From positions 73,051,737-73,115,736 of the forward strand of contig CM036170.1 in NCBI GenBank assembly GCA_020631735.1: 64,000 nucleotides of DNA, read 5' to 3'. A program made the position numbers and the translations under genes. Every line of letters begins with the position of its first letter. Within the stretch, counting starts at the first letter, position 1. The notes under the pieces were generated by a model, which was not told the DNA's origin, did not search any database, and saw only the letters and a program-made list of their open reading frames with translations. Shown piece after piece: positions 25,459 to 36,373 of the stretch. The stretch is from Saccharum officinarum (Eukaryota; Streptophyta; Magnoliopsida; Poales; Poaceae).

Positions 25459-25460
<2 letters not shown>
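24825..25460. other. No gene seen
   Basis: Moderately GC-rich DNA with short ORFs (24908-25135, 24990-25184, both minus) that show no known domain or repeat. Nothing further can be supported. Confidence 0.5.

Positions 25461-25503
<43 letters not shown>
25461..25503. repeat. TA microsatellite
   Basis: About 21 TA units with one interruption near 25493. Confidence 0.95.
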
Positions 25504-27017
25504 AAGTTTTGTTGTACTTCACCGTAAACGAAAAATGACTTTCATATCCAAGTTTAGCTCAGATATAGATGCCTTCTTTTTTGCGTGAAACAATGCTAAA
25601 CTAAATACAGAATAAACATAAGCATTAGCTCTACCTATAAAAGAGGTGATCTAGCGATATCTCTCTCTCTAAAAAAGAGGTGATTCAGCCGTAACTTCCA
25701 GTACGACTACCTCTTGTTATGACTTCACTTTGGTCGCAAGCCTAGCCTTAGACATCTTCTTTACGGTTATATATGCTTAAGGGTATCTTTTAATAATAGA
25801 GTCAACTTGCTAGCTCATATGAACTTAAAATAATAAAAAATAGAGCAACCTAACATGCTAGTATAGACAAATGCATAAGTATGATATACGAATTATAGAA
25901 AAGTGTGAGATTAGCTCTTCACGAAGTGGAACCTTATTATTCTCTCTTTCTTACTAAATAAAATTTTCTATGAACTAGCTGTCTAGCAATGTTGGAGCTG
26001 TCGTAAGGGTCAAAGCTGAGGTGAAAATAAGGATGAGCAACGATTTATTCTTTGTTGTGTAGTGACGTGCCCTCCTAGTTTATGGTTGCAAAATTTACGC
26101 TGGATCAAGGAGCTACTCTTTAACCCAGCATGCATTAGGGCTTGTTTGGTTTGCACTCTGGAGCATTTGATTGGAGCCCTAGATACATGTCTGTTCTAGG
26201 CAAGGACAACCTCAGCCAGGCCACAAAAATGACCGTCTGACTGCTGGAAGTTGCTGCCTGGGCTAATCACTACGGTAATGTATTATAGTCTCTTCTGCCT
26301 TTTTCCTTGCTTTTTTTCCTTATCATTTACTCAGTGGTAGGTGTGGCCGAAACACCTTTCTATGTTTTCTTACGTATCCACCTTAATTATATTGTAAATT
26401 GTTAGTAAGTTAAATATATTATTTTTTATTTTGATATTAATTCATAAAACATGGATTTATTTTTTCATTTATTTTAATTGTGTATGTTACTCAAATGATA
26501 ATTTATAAGTAAGGTTATATACACAAGAAAACATATTCTCTCTTTATTAAACTTCTCAGGCACATGCTTCTAACCAAACGGACTATCTGTTTACTTGTCT
26601 AGAGAGGCAAATTTTATTAAAATTTCAAACAACTCCTTTTTTAGCAAAATTTCAAAGAATTCCTAAAGAACACTTTTTACTAATATAAGTCATCAAGGCC
26701 TCGAACCAAATAGTCTCTACATATATGAGGCCCATTTTCCCTGTTTGGACTTTGGAACAAGGACTTTTTTTTATAGCATCCAAGGACTTGATCTGGCTAA
26801 AGTTTGAGCGTTGCCTTGAACGCTTGATCTGGGGCTCTGGCCTCTGGTAGTAGTAATGGTTTTGGATGATCCGAAATTGCCAAAGAAGTCAAACTAAAAT
26901 ATGGACACTGAAAACATGGTTGTACGTACGCTTCTCGTGTCCCATTCAGAATGTCTGCTCTGAATCTGCTCCAAGGGGTCCCTGTTCCACTGCTTTGTTT
27001 GATCCGATCGAGCTTCT
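25504..27017. other. AT-rich intergenic DNA, no gene seen
   Basis: Both strands lack a convincing coding frame. The phrase GGGCTTGTTTGGTTTGCA near 26148 looks like one end of a MITE, but no matching second end was found. Confidence 0.5.
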
Positions 27018-27288
27018 GCGTGTTTAGTTCCACCGAATTGGTGGCGGCTGATTTCCTGTTGAACACTGTAGCGTACTGTAGCATTTCATTTGTATTTGGT
27101 AAAAATTGTCCAAACTTTGACTAATTAGGCTCAAAATGTTCGTCTCGCAAAGTACAACAAAACTGTGCAATTAATTTTTAATTTCATCTATATTTAGTAC
27201 TACATGCATGTGCCGACATTTTGATGTGATGGAATCTTCTTTTTGCATAGTGAAATTTGGGGATGAAATTTGGGATCTAAACAAGGCC
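27018..27288. mobile_element. MITE of the GGCCTTGTTTAG family
   Basis: It begins CGTGTTTAGTTCC and ends ATCTAAACAAGGCC. Inside are the family's core phrases: TACTGTAGCA, TTGACTAATTAGGCTC, TTCGTCTCGCAAAGTACAAC, TTTCATCTATATTTAGTACT and TTTTGATGTGATGGAA. Relatives lie at 28324, 30061, 34697 and 52182. The left end is worn. Confidence 0.7.
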
Positions 27289-28320
27289 TTGTTGTTGCGC
27301 ACGGCACACGCTCCACCGCGCTGCGCTGCATACATGTCCGGATTTTCAGGATGTTTGACTCGGACGCCTCATGTCGTGTCGCCTTGCAGCGTCGTCTAGC
27401 TCACGGGCGTTGGATCTTACGGTCCCTGTGATGTGCGTGCATACGAGCAAAGCCATGGCCGCCGATGGCTCGCGGCCCTCTCTCGCTCGACTGTTTCCCT
27501 GCCCCGTGCTGTTCACATCGCCTAATGGCACGGCGTCGCGTTTCCCAACCGGCTCGGGCAGGCAGAGGCAGGCAGCGCAGCGCAGCGCAGCGCAGCAGTT
27601 TTTAATTCGGATCGGCGAGGGGCGATGCCGAATACGATGCCGATGCCGATCCTTCCTCGCCTCGCCTCAAACGAGGCAAATCTTTTTGCGCGGATCCTGC
27701 CGTGACCGTGAGCCGAAGTCAATCCACATCCACTCCATGTCCATGCCAGCCCTATCTAGTCAGAACGATGCAATGGATGCATGGCACACAGAAGTTTTCG
27801 CCATCCGGAGGCGATTGGCCGCAGGCGCGGGTAGGGGTAGCCTCCTGCCCCGGCTCTACCTCTAGTCCTCTACGCAGGGCCAGGCACGCCCACGCCATGG
27901 CAGTGGGCAGTGGCACTTCCCAACGCGGCAATGCAAGCGCCAATTTGCAGTGCCCCAGCCCGGCTTGTGAGGAGTAATGGCATATGGCGCGGCGACGTCT
28001 CGGCTCCGCTCCACTTCACCGTCACATTCACTCGCTCTCGGATCACACGGAAACGTGAAGCGAGATTCTCAATATCCACCTGCCGAACCGTCTGGTCTGC
28101 TGCCCTCTCGGTTTTCGGCTCCCGCCTCGCATGCATCTGCATGCCCCAGCAAACACAGTGCACCACACCCCCACATTAATCCTGATCCTGGCCCGGCCTG
28201 CCTCCATTTCCCAATGTGCCTTGCCATTTCAATCCCTACCTATGGCGGCATGCCTAGCTAGCTCCTCGCCTACGAATATGTAAAAGCCATGGCCTCCTGG
28301 CTCCTGCTTCTGTCCCGATA
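27289..28320. other. GC-rich intergenic DNA, no gene supported
   Basis: Several overlapping ORFs on both strands (for example 27371-27865 plus, 27870-28166 minus) contradict one another and show no domain. The base composition alone explains their length. A short GCGCA tandem lies near 27574-27598. It might be a decayed gene or an old promoter region, but nothing in the sequence decides this. Confidence 0.4.
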
Positions 28321-28323
28321 TTA

Positions 28324-28597
28324 GGTCGTGTTTAGATGCCCGAATTCGGGCCTGAATTCGGGCATGAACAGTGCTCGAGTTACTGTAGCAATTTTGTTTT
28401 TATTCGGTAAAAATTGTCTAAAAATTGATTGATTAGACTCAAAATGTTCGTCTCGGAAAGTACAACAAAACTGTGATATTAGTTTTTTATTTCATCTACA
28501 TTTAGTACTTCATATATGTGCCGGTATTTTGATGTGATGGAGAATCTTCTTTTTACATAGTGAAATTTGGTGAAAAATTTGGGAAGTAAACAAGGCT
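28324..28597. mobile_element. MITE of the GGCCTTGTTTAG family
   Basis: Ends GGTCGTGTTTAGAT and GTAAACAAGGCT, with TTA at both flanks (28321-28323, 28598-28600). The core is shared with the copy at 27018, including AAAATGTTCGTCTCG and AAGTACAACAAAACTGTG. Confidence 0.75.
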
Positions 28598-28696
28598 TTA
28601 ATCGACTCGTCGTCACTGCTTCTCTGTTTGTAAGCTGATTACCATGCGCACAGTATGCAGTGACCTTTTATGATGGGAAATTGATATGCTGTGATA

Positions 28697-28825
28697 GTCC
28701 GTTCGTTTGGCTGAAAAGTCGTGGCTGTAAGTACTGTTCGCTGATTTGTTGTGAGAGAAAAATATTATTCTGACTGAAAAAACAAGCTGAAAAGTACGGA
28801 TTATAAGACAAGCGAACAGTGTCCT
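28697..28825. mobile_element. Small MITE, about 130 bp
   Basis: The left end GTCCGTTCGTTTGGCTG and right end CAAGCGAACAGTGTCC are imperfect inverted repeats. The internal AGCTGAAAAG and CTGAAAAGTC phrases also pair. Confidence 0.55.
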
Positions 28826-28867
28826 AATCATTATTTTCTACTTCCGCGCATTCGACTAGGCCCTACG

Positions 28868-30000
28868 GAGTATTTAGGCCGCGTTTGGCCGGGCTACATC
28901 CTGTTAGAATATTAGGCAATTTCTATGTTATTTTAATTCCATAAACTAACATTATGATGATGACATATAAAAAATAATTTATAAACGAGATCATGATATC
29001 AATCATGTTCATAACAGCGATAAACATGTAAACAAGAAACATGTGAAGCATATATAAAACATGATCGTATATAAAAGGAACATGAATCAAAACTGGACTG
29101 CATGTGAAACAACATACTGGACTGCATGTGAAACAACATATCAAAACTACTGAAATAGAAGAGCAGCAGCATGTGAAACAACGTAAATGAACCATAGAAA
29201 CATGCAGACATGACATATATCTTATAACAAAAATAGACAGCACAAAACAGATGAAACAGTATATCAGAACATACGAAACATACTCATGACAGCATACGAA
29301 ACAACAGGCAGGAACTACTGAAACATATAGGTTCTGGAAAGCGTAAAATAGGGAGAAGATAAACAGTTCATACCCTCCCAAGCGCTCTGATGATCTCGAT
29401 CCTTGTCCTATCTCCAGTGTCATGTCGTAGGAGATGATGAAGACAAACTCCTCCGAGAAGAAGATGAAGAGCTCGAGGAAGAAGACGACGAACGGCGGCG
29501 GCAATCCGGGAAAGAAGATGAAGAACTCGAGGAAGAAGACGACGAACGGCGGCGGCAATTCAGGCAGTCGCGTAGACGCTCCCCAAAAACCTAATTGCCA
29601 ATCCCTCGTGCAAGGTCTCGAACGGCAAGGGCTTCGGAGTCACCTGCCCTCTCCCTTCACCGTGCGCGCGGATTGAGGAGATGGATAAACCTTCATTGCG
29701 GCTGAAATGTGGTTCTGTATTCTCTCTCACGTACCGAAGAGACAGGGCTCTCTCCTTTATCTATGCGGGTGGAAGAGGAAGGAGGAGGGGGCGGGCATGT
29801 GAAGAGTTCAACTCCCAGTTAAAACTCCCGCGATTAGTGAGGCATGTGAAGAGTTCCGCGGTTAGTGAGTGCTAAAAATTAACAGAACCACACCACGCCT
29901 CGCCCGCCTGCCACGCCACGCCCGGCGGTCGGCGGCGACGGCGGCGCGCACGTGTGGCACGCCTTTGTCCGTTTCTTAACTTCTCAATTAAGCAGAATAA
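28868..30000. repeat. Unclassified repeat region with short tandem duplications
   Basis: It starts near a GGCCGCGTTTGGCC end at about 28877. Between 28980 and 29330 the phrase ATGTGAAACAACATA and relatives recur; one 24-base unit (ACTGGACTGCATGTGAAACA and four more bases) is directly doubled at about 29092-29139. A second doubling of 54 bases lies at 29461-29568. The 211-codon minus ORF at 28923-29558 runs through both repeats and is hydrophobic low-complexity sequence, so I do not call it a gene. Confidence 0.45.
29461..29568 (+). repeat. 54-bp unit repeated twice
   Basis: AAGATGAAGAGCTCGAGG at 29461 recurs as AAGATGAAGAACTCGAGG at 29515, and both are followed by GAAGAAGACGACGAACGGCG. In one frame it translates to a Glu/Asp-rich run followed by ERRRQ, possibly a piece of a charged protein domain. 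No start or splice context was identified. Confidence 0.75.
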
Positions 30001-30060
30001 CTTTCACCATATAAGTCAAGTCAAGGACCCTTAGAATTCCAATCTGGTACAACTCATATT

Positions 30061-30304
30061 GGGTGTGTTTAGTTCGCGAAAAGGTGTAAAAAAAGTACTG
30101 TAGCACGTTTTGGCTTTATTTTGTAAATAGTGTCCAATCGTTGACTAATTAGGTTCGAAACGTTCGTCTCGCAAAGTACAACCAAGCTGTACAATTAGTT
30201 TTTGATTTCATCTACATTTAGTACTTCATGCATGTATCGCAAGTTTGATGTGACGGGGAATCTTTTGTTTGCACAGTGATTTTTTTGAGGAACTGAACAC
30301 AGCC
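30061..30304. mobile_element. MITE of the GGCCTTGTTTAG family
   Basis: Begins GGGTGTGTTTAGTTC and ends GAACTGAACACAGCC, flanked by ATT on both sides (30058-30060, 30305-30307). The internal core TTCGTCTCGCAAAGTACAAC matches the other copies. Confidence 0.75.
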
Positions 30305-30307
30305 ATT

Positions 30308-31186
30308 GTCCATAATTACACACCATAGAGTTTATTGATTTATTAAACTTAAATGGGTCTGGCCCATAATAAATCCAACACATTCGCGGTTCTCCGACGC
30401 GAGAGTCGGAGCCAGAGCGGCGAAGCCACGAATCAAGGCTCCGCGTCTGTACGCACAAAAGGGCTCCGGCGCCTCTAGAGCACGGGCAGAAGCCGCTCCT
30501 TCACCGGAGTTGCTGTGGAGCCGGAGCCAGAGCCAGAGCCTGGCCAAACACGGCCTTAGATCTCATATCTGCTCCAAACAGTGGTTTCCATTTTTCTAGA
30601 TGCACGACACCTGTACACTGTATTTAGATGCATATCAAAATATAGGTACTTTTTATCTAAAATGACAAAACACTTAGTCCCTGTTTTGATCGGGGTATTT
30701 TCACAGGAATTTTGGAGGAAACCAGTTCCTCTGTTTTGCTGACGTCAGGGAGTGTTCGGACCGGAGGAACGCTCGTTCCAATTCCAAAGGAAAGGTTCAG
30801 TCCCCTTCACAAAAAGTAGGAAAAATACATCCAAACTGAGCTTTGGTTTCATGTAAGACCGAGGCGAAAAGAGCAAAGAGGAGACAAGAGCGGGTATAAT
30901 AACCGTGTTTCAGAAGGCGAAAAGGATCCACATCATTAAAAAAAATAGACACGTTGAGAGAGAACGTGGAGTGGACCCTAAACTTCTCGCTGGGTGCAGC
31001 GCAAGGTATGACAAAAAAAAACATCTTTTCCGAGCCGGTTGCTAGCGAAGCCGACATTTCTTTTGACCTTCACAATACTCCTAGATTGTATGCACATATG
31101 CTCATTAAATGCTTACAATCTCTACTGCAGCCAGTCAAATAGCTAAGACATAACATGAGTTGGCTTCAAGTAGCAGCTGACTAAAT
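30308..31186. other. Intergenic DNA with MITE-like pieces
   Basis: About 30360-30556 is GC-rich and ends CCAAACACGGCC, as a GGCCGTGTTTGG-type MITE would, but the left end is not clear. No gene is supported; the ORFs at 30195-30547 and 30797-31057 have no domain. Confidence 0.4.
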
Positions 31187-31485
31187 TAAGGCCAGTGTTA
31201 ATGGAAGTTTCATGTGAGTTTCATTTGCATTAAATAGGTTGTCACATAGGCATTTTGGATGACATGTCAGTGTATTTAAGAAGAGAGAGAAGAAATGAGT
31301 TTCATCTAGATGAAACTCTCTTGGCACGATTACAATTCTCTATGAGTCGTGAAATTAAATACCTATGAAACTATGGAATGAAACTCTCTATTGAGAGTGA
31401 GTGTTTCATCTAAGTTTCATTTCATTTCACATGACATGACAATCTTGGAAACGACGTAATGAAACTCCCCACTAGACTGGCCTTA
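31187..31485. mobile_element. MITE with GGCCAGT termini, about 299 bp
   Basis: Left end TAAGGCCAGTGTTAATGG and right end CACTAGACTGGCCTTA are inverted repeats. Next to each is GTTTCAT or ATGAAACT, extending the pairing. Copies of ATGAAACTCT and its complement recur inside. Confidence 0.7.
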
Positions 31486-31972
31486 GCCCTGCTCTAAACA
31501 AAAGAGCTCTAGCTCATTCCTCAGTATTGTTGTTGTCCAGATGCATGGGATCATTGGTGTAAGGCCTATTTTGCTGATTATTATAATAGAAAAAAAATCA
31601 TCACCGTACCCCATTTTTCACGTTCAAGTGTGCTCACAGGGACAGGATGTGTGTGCATGCGTTCATATGGGTTGAGTGTGCGTTCATGTACGTGAGTGTC
31701 TGCGTCTGTAATTGGATCCCGCAAAAAATGTTCTGACTGAAATTTTCAGGTGCCTCCATTCCAAACACTCTTTCCCACAAAATTCCTACTTTTCAATCCT
31801 CTGCTCGGAACCTCTACTCACTTTGTATTCATGCGTTCTTTTTCTATTCCTATGTTTTTTATTCCTGTGTTTCAAAGAGGGCCTTAGAGTTTGAAATGAA
31901 AGGAGTAATAAACTTTAGTATGCTTGAGAGTTGGATCCAAATAATTATTCTATACTAAAAAGAGTTAACTAC

Positions 31973-32378
31973 TACTCTCTCCATTTCATGTCATAAGATA
32001 TTTTAGATTTTCTAGACACATACTCCCTCTGTTTCAAAATAAGTGACGTTTTTTATTTTTAAACTTCTTGTTTAACCGTTCGTCTTATTCAATTTTTATA
32101 TAAATAATAAAAAAGGTTATTATTAAAGTATCTCTAATGATAGAATAAGTCATAATAAAATAAATAATATTTATACAAAAAATTTAAATAAGACGAACGG
32201 TCAAACAAGAAGTCCAGAAATAAAAAACGTCACTTGTTTTGGGACCGAGTGAGTAGTTTTTGTTATGTACGTACTTAGATATGTACTATGTTTAGATACA
32301 TAATAAATACAGTATATGACAAAAGTTGTATATATCTAGAAATTTCAAAGTATCTTATAATTTGAAATGGAGAGAGTA
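31973..32378. mobile_element. Outer Stowaway-like MITE, interrupted by a second Stowaway
   Basis: Left TIR CTCTCTCCATTTCATGTCAT and right TIR (reverse strand) CTCTCTCCATTTCAAATTAT, with TA at both flanks (31973-31974 and 32377-32378). This is the Stowaway (Tc1/mariner MITE) signature. The second element at 32021-32255 splits it. Confidence 0.85.
32021..32255. mobile_element. Inner Stowaway-like MITE
   Basis: Bounded by TA at 32021-32022 and 32254-32255. TIRs are CTCCCTCTGTTTCAAAATAA and, on the reverse strand, CTCACTCGGTCCCAAAACAA. The arms ACTTCTTGTTTAACCGTTCG and CGAACGGTCAAACAAGAAGT pair over a long stretch, so RNA from it would form a hairpin. Confidence 0.85.
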
Positions 32379-33457
32379 GCAAGTATACTCGCTAACCAAT
32401 GCTAAAAATTAGTATGCTAAACTAGAGGATCCAAACAAAGGCAAATAATAGACCAATACAAAGAACAGAAGATTATCGAATGTTACCAATAGACACGCAA
32501 CGCAGAGAAAAGGTATCTCAATCAAGCCTCACAATTGTATGAAATCGTAGGTTCCATTGGACGAGCAACAACCTATCCGTGAAATCAAACGCAAAAGCCC
32601 GTTTCTTTCTTTCTTTGAAGCTCTCCATATTAGTAATATTCAGTTCCTTAAAGTAATATAATAACAAAAGTAAAAAAAAGGAAATGCGACGGAACAACTC
32701 ACTCCAGTCTGCTCCTAGACACTCTTTTCCATTCCATAAAGAAAAGACTTTCACAAGGATCGCAAAAACTGTACGGCGCCAACAGCAGCCTAGCTAGGCG
32801 AGCAGGTGCTTGCGTTCGACTGGCGCAATTACTTTTAACACTGCCGAAATACGTACCCGTAAAACGAAAAGCCCGGTGCTGGCACAAGCAAAGAATTTCC
32901 TTTCATTCCCGAGGCGCCGATGGAGCTTCGTGCCGTCGAGCACGCAGTCACGCACTTGCCATCTCCGGCGCGCTCGATCGCCTGCGTTGCGCAGCCTTCC
33001 TGGCCCCGGCCACCGGCCAGCCCGCGTTGCGCAGTCTTCACACCGGTGGTTACGAGCACCGATCGGAATTCGGAGCCCGGTGCTGGCACGGGACGGGCCA
33101 CGCTTGCTTCGTGACCGTTACACATCCTCTACGCCTGGCAGAGGGTTGTTGTCAGTCAAAAGCCAGGAAACGTACACGCTCGCCTGGCTGGCCGCGGCGC
33201 CGTGCACGCTCGCGATCAATGCACCGTGCATCAGCACCCACGCGCCGGCCGAGTAGTCGGACGTCCCGGTGCTTATCGCGAAGTCATGGTTGCACCTGCA
33301 CGGCGCGCGTGCGGGAACACGAGAGGGCTGCAGCCTCCAGGCCGATCCCAGGCCTTTGACTACAAGGCGACAGCCCACACCGAAACGCGGCTGCCGTTAC
33401 AGCGCACGAGCACGCGCCCCGCCACAACCCCCTCAGGCCCTCACACTCTCATGCACG
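32379..33457. other. Upstream region of WOX2, GC-rich towards the gene
   Basis: From about 32900 on, G+C and CpG content rise sharply. Overlapping ORFs on both strands (32810-33256, 32835-33125 and others) carry no domain and are explained by composition. This is the likely proximal promoter of the WOX2 gene; I could not name individual transcription factor sites with confidence. Confidence 0.4.
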
Positions 33458-33458
33458 C

Positions 33459-33465
33459 TTTAAAA
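33459..33465 (+). promoter_or_regulatory. WOX2: Probable TATA box of WOX2
   Basis: TTTAAAA, about 105 bases before the start codon and followed by a CT-rich leader (33495-33527) typical of plant 5' untranslated regions. It is a variant of the usual TATAAA, and no other candidate lies closer in this GC-rich stretch. Transcription would start near 33490-33500. Confidence 0.5.
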
Positions 33466-33569
33466 CCCCGCACGCCCCCACGCCGGCCGCGCACACATCG
33501 CCTCCTCCTCCCCCTCCTTCCTCCCCAAGAGCCGGCAGGCAGGCCGCAGGCACAGAGACAGGTCGAGCC

Positions 33570-36373
33570 ATGGAGATGCCGCAGCAGCAAGCCGCCGCCG
33601 CCCATCAGGACGAGGGCGGGTCGCCGCCGCCGCTGTCCCCGGCCTCCGCCGCGGCGGCCGCGCTGGCGAACGCGCGGTGGAACCCGACCAAGGAGCAGGT
33701 GGCGGTGCTGGAGGGGCTGTACGAGCACGGCCTGCGCACTCCCAGTGCGGAGCAGATACAGCAGATCACGGGCCGGCTGCGGGAGCACGGCGCCATCGAG
33801 GGCAAGAACGTCTTCTACTGGTTCCAGAACCACAAGGCCCGCCAGCGCCAGCGCCAGCGCCAGAAGCAGGACAGCTTCGCCTACTTCACCAGGCTCCTCC
33901 GCCGGCCCCCGCCGCTGCCCGTGCTCTCCATGCCGCCCGCGCCGCCGTACCATCACGGCCGCGTCCCGTCACCGGCGCCGGCGCCGCCCGCGATCGCGAT
34001 GCCGCCGCCGCCGCCTCCTCCGTCGCCCGCTGCATGCAACAACAACAACGGCGGCGCGCGTGGTACGTATACTATCATCACCTCATGATTGCTTGGTCTC
34101 TGTACTTTCTTTTACTATTAGCACAGCTAGCTGCTAGCGTCGCAGATTTAACTTTCCCGTCGATCGTCTTCCATCCATATCGATTGTTGCCTCAAGGTGT
34201 TGCTCGTGAGTTGTCGTAGCTTTTGCGCGTAGAGTTTAGAATGGAAGGATAGGATTGAAGGCTTGCCATTCCATTCCGGCCGACTCATGGCTTTCACGCA
34301 CGCGTGCGATAGTCAACGCTGACGTGGTGGCGTTCGCACTTCTCACTGTTGCATGCCAATAGACGTCTTTTTCTTGGCTGTTTCCTTGTCAAAGGTTTTC
34401 TTTTGTGAGCGAGCGTGCGTGTGGGTTGCATGACAACCGGGCAATTGACGTACATGGTCATCTGCGGGCCCACTGGTGCAGGGACACGAGGCGAACATGG
34501 TCGTGGCAGCACTAGCCACACTAAGCAGTCCACTCTATTTTGTGCTCATCCACGGCGCATGCGTGCGTTGCATGCACACGCCTGCTTCTTGTGCTCACAA
34601 TAATATGTGCGTGTGCATGACTTGCCTGTGCTGTACTGTAGTATGCTTTTTTAGTAGCTGCTCAAAGTGTTACAGCTTCCTGTTTCTCTTTCACCCGGCC
34701 CTTGTTTAGATTGAAGATTTTTTCAACCTGATGAATAGTACCACTTTCGTCTTATTTGACAAATATTGTCCAATCGTAGACCAACTAGGCTCAAAAGATT
34801 CATCTCGTGATTTTGAACTAAACTGTGTAATTAGATATTTTTTTTACCTACATTTAGTACTCTATGCAAGCGGCTAAAAATTGATGTGATTGAGAGAGAG
34901 TGTAAAAACTTGGAATTTTGAGGTGATCTCAACATGGGCCTGGTGTGGCTCCGTAGTAGCTAGGGCCTGTCCCTTGTTTCTCCATCTTCACGCTCTGAGC
35001 ACTGTGCTAGCGAAGCGAGCCCTCGTAGTCATGGTCACACGATTTAACGCTGCCGGCCTGCCTATGGTAGCTGCTGCTACCCTTTTGTAGCTCCTGTCCC
35101 CCGTGCATGCCTTGCTTTGCCCCAGGTTTGAAGGAATTCAAAGCCATGCCTGCAGCCTGCGGAGCTCAGCTGCCACCGAAACGGCCAGACACAGCCTTCC
35201 ACATCATTCCTCAGCTTGCTTCTTTTTTCCATCGTCCATTCAATGCCTGTCAGCCGACCCGTAATGACGAGCAAACATTTCCCCGTAAAAAAATGATCGG
35301 GTATCTGTACGTTTGGTTGCGTCTAGTCTGCTCATAGTATGAGTAGCATTGAATTCTTTGCAGATACGCAGGCTGGTAAATCTGGCTTCCATTGAAAGTG
35401 TTCGTCTCGTCGGCTCGCTCAACCATCATCAGATGCATGCTTGGTTTCGTTTAGGTGGTGTTGAGATCAAAAACTTTTCACGAAAAACTATACAAACGAA
35501 TCTTACGACACATGTATGGAGTATTAAATGTAGACGAAAAAAAACTAATTACACAGTTTGGTTAGAAATCGCGAGATGAACGTTTTGAACCTAATTAGTC
35601 CATGATTTAACAATAAATTGCTACAGTAACAAATGTGCTAATGACGAATTAATTAGGCTTAATAAATTCGTCTCGTGGTTTACAGACAAGCTATGTAATT
35701 ATTTTTTTTATTAGTATCCGAAAACCCCTTCCGACATCGCACGAAACGTCCGATGTGATATTTTTTTTAAAAAACTTTTTACCAACTAAACCCACTCTAG
35801 TCTCGACGTTATGCTTGAAAATGGCATCGATTAATCTGTTCGCTAACTTGCTGTCAAATGGATCGTCACACGTTTCCTGCAGTGATGTACAGGAATGCAT
35901 TCTACATGCCTGCGCCGCAGGCGCCCCCTGCAAATGCTGCCTACTACTACCCGCCACCGCAGCAGCAAGTGACAGTCATGTACCAGTACCCGAGAATGGA
36001 GGTCGGCCAGGACAAGATGATGGCCACGGCCGCGTCGCAGCAGCACCCGGCCGCCATGTTCCAGCAGGCCGCCGCAGAACCGCACTTCCCGTCTGCCAAC
36101 GGCGGCGGCGCCGGGCCAGCTGAACGCGTCGGCCCCCGCCGCGAGACGCTCGAGCTGTTCCCGCTCCAGCCCACCTTCGTGCTGCTTCGCGACAAGGGAC
36201 GCGCCGCCGCTGGCGGCAGCAGCGCCTCCGCCCTGACGTCGGCGTCGACGGCGACGGCGTCCGCTTTCGTCTCCGAGGAGTCCGAGGGCCTGGAGAGCGG
36301 CAACTGCAACGGCGAGGAGGCGCCCGCGCTGCCGTTCTATGACTTCTTCGGTCTCCAGTCCGGAGGCCGCTGA
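33570..36373 (+). CDS. WOX2: WUSCHEL-related homeobox protein WOX2 (two exons)
   Basis: Nuclear homeodomain transcription factor. Arabidopsis WOX2 patterns the apical domain of the early embryo. Exon 1 is 33570-34062 and exon 2 is 35883-36373; joined they give 327 residues. The intron starts GTACGT (34063) and ends TTTCCTGCAG (35882), splitting the codon of Val165. Residues 35-99 form the WOX-type homeodomain, with [20 protein letters not shown] and the recognition helix [15 protein letters not shown]. An Arg-Gln run (91-98) and [10 protein letters not shown] follow, the latter a WOX2 hallmark. Residues 110-155 are proline-rich. The WUS box TLELFPLQ is at 253-260, and the C-terminal [12 protein letters not shown] agrees with what I remember of maize WOX2A. 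The start ATG has a good context (GAGCCATGG) and gives the expected N terminus. An alternative donor two codon positions earlier would give Leu for Val165 and drop Arg164. No break was seen. Confidence 0.95.
34697..34940. mobile_element. MITE in the WOX2 intron
   Basis: Ends GGCCCTTGTTTAGAT and ATCTCAACATGGGCC pair as inverted repeats. The core has TCTTATTTGACAAATATTG, TTCATCTCGTGATTT and ACCTACATTTAGTACTC, as in other family members. Confidence 0.7.
35440..35800. mobile_element. Diverged MITE in the WOX2 intron
   Basis: The left part GGTTTCGTTTAGGTGG and the end ACCAACTAAACCC resemble worn family termini. The core has CATGTATGGAGTATTAAATG, CTAATTACACAGTTTGG and two separate TTAGGCTTAATAAATTCGTC or GAACCTAATTAGTCCATG-like phrases, suggesting one copy partly inserted in or recombined with another. 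The boundaries are approximate. Confidence 0.5.

Larger units (their letters stand above)
34063..35882 (+). other. WOX2: WOX2 intron, 1820 bp, holding two MITE sequences
   Basis: Donor GTACGT follows GCGCGTG, and the acceptor is TTTCCTGCAG. The intron contains a GGCCTTGTTTAG-family MITE at 34697-34940 and a second, more diverged relative at about 35440-35800. The end of the second lies only about 80 bases before the acceptor. The remaining parts (34063-34696 and 34941-35439) show no other feature. Confidence 0.9.

Noticed and set aside
27371..28261. Possible gene in the GC-rich stretch before 28.3 kb (ORF of 164 codons)
   Set aside because: Competing ORFs on the opposite strand, no splice pattern, and no recognisable protein similarity.
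28923..29558. 211-codon minus-strand ORF with apparent membrane segments
   Set aside because: It runs through two tandem duplications, and its Phe/Ile/Cys-rich content is the reverse of A/T-rich repeats. No domain.
30359..30556. GC-rich segment ending CCAAACACGGCC as a complete MITE
   Set aside because: The left terminus and target duplication could not be found, so it is mentioned only as a MITE-like piece.
33202..34137. 311-codon plus-strand ORF overlapping WOX2 exon 1 in another frame, and the antisense 171-codon ORF
   Set aside because: Shadows of the GC-rich WOX2 coding frame, which alone contains the homeodomain and splices correctly.
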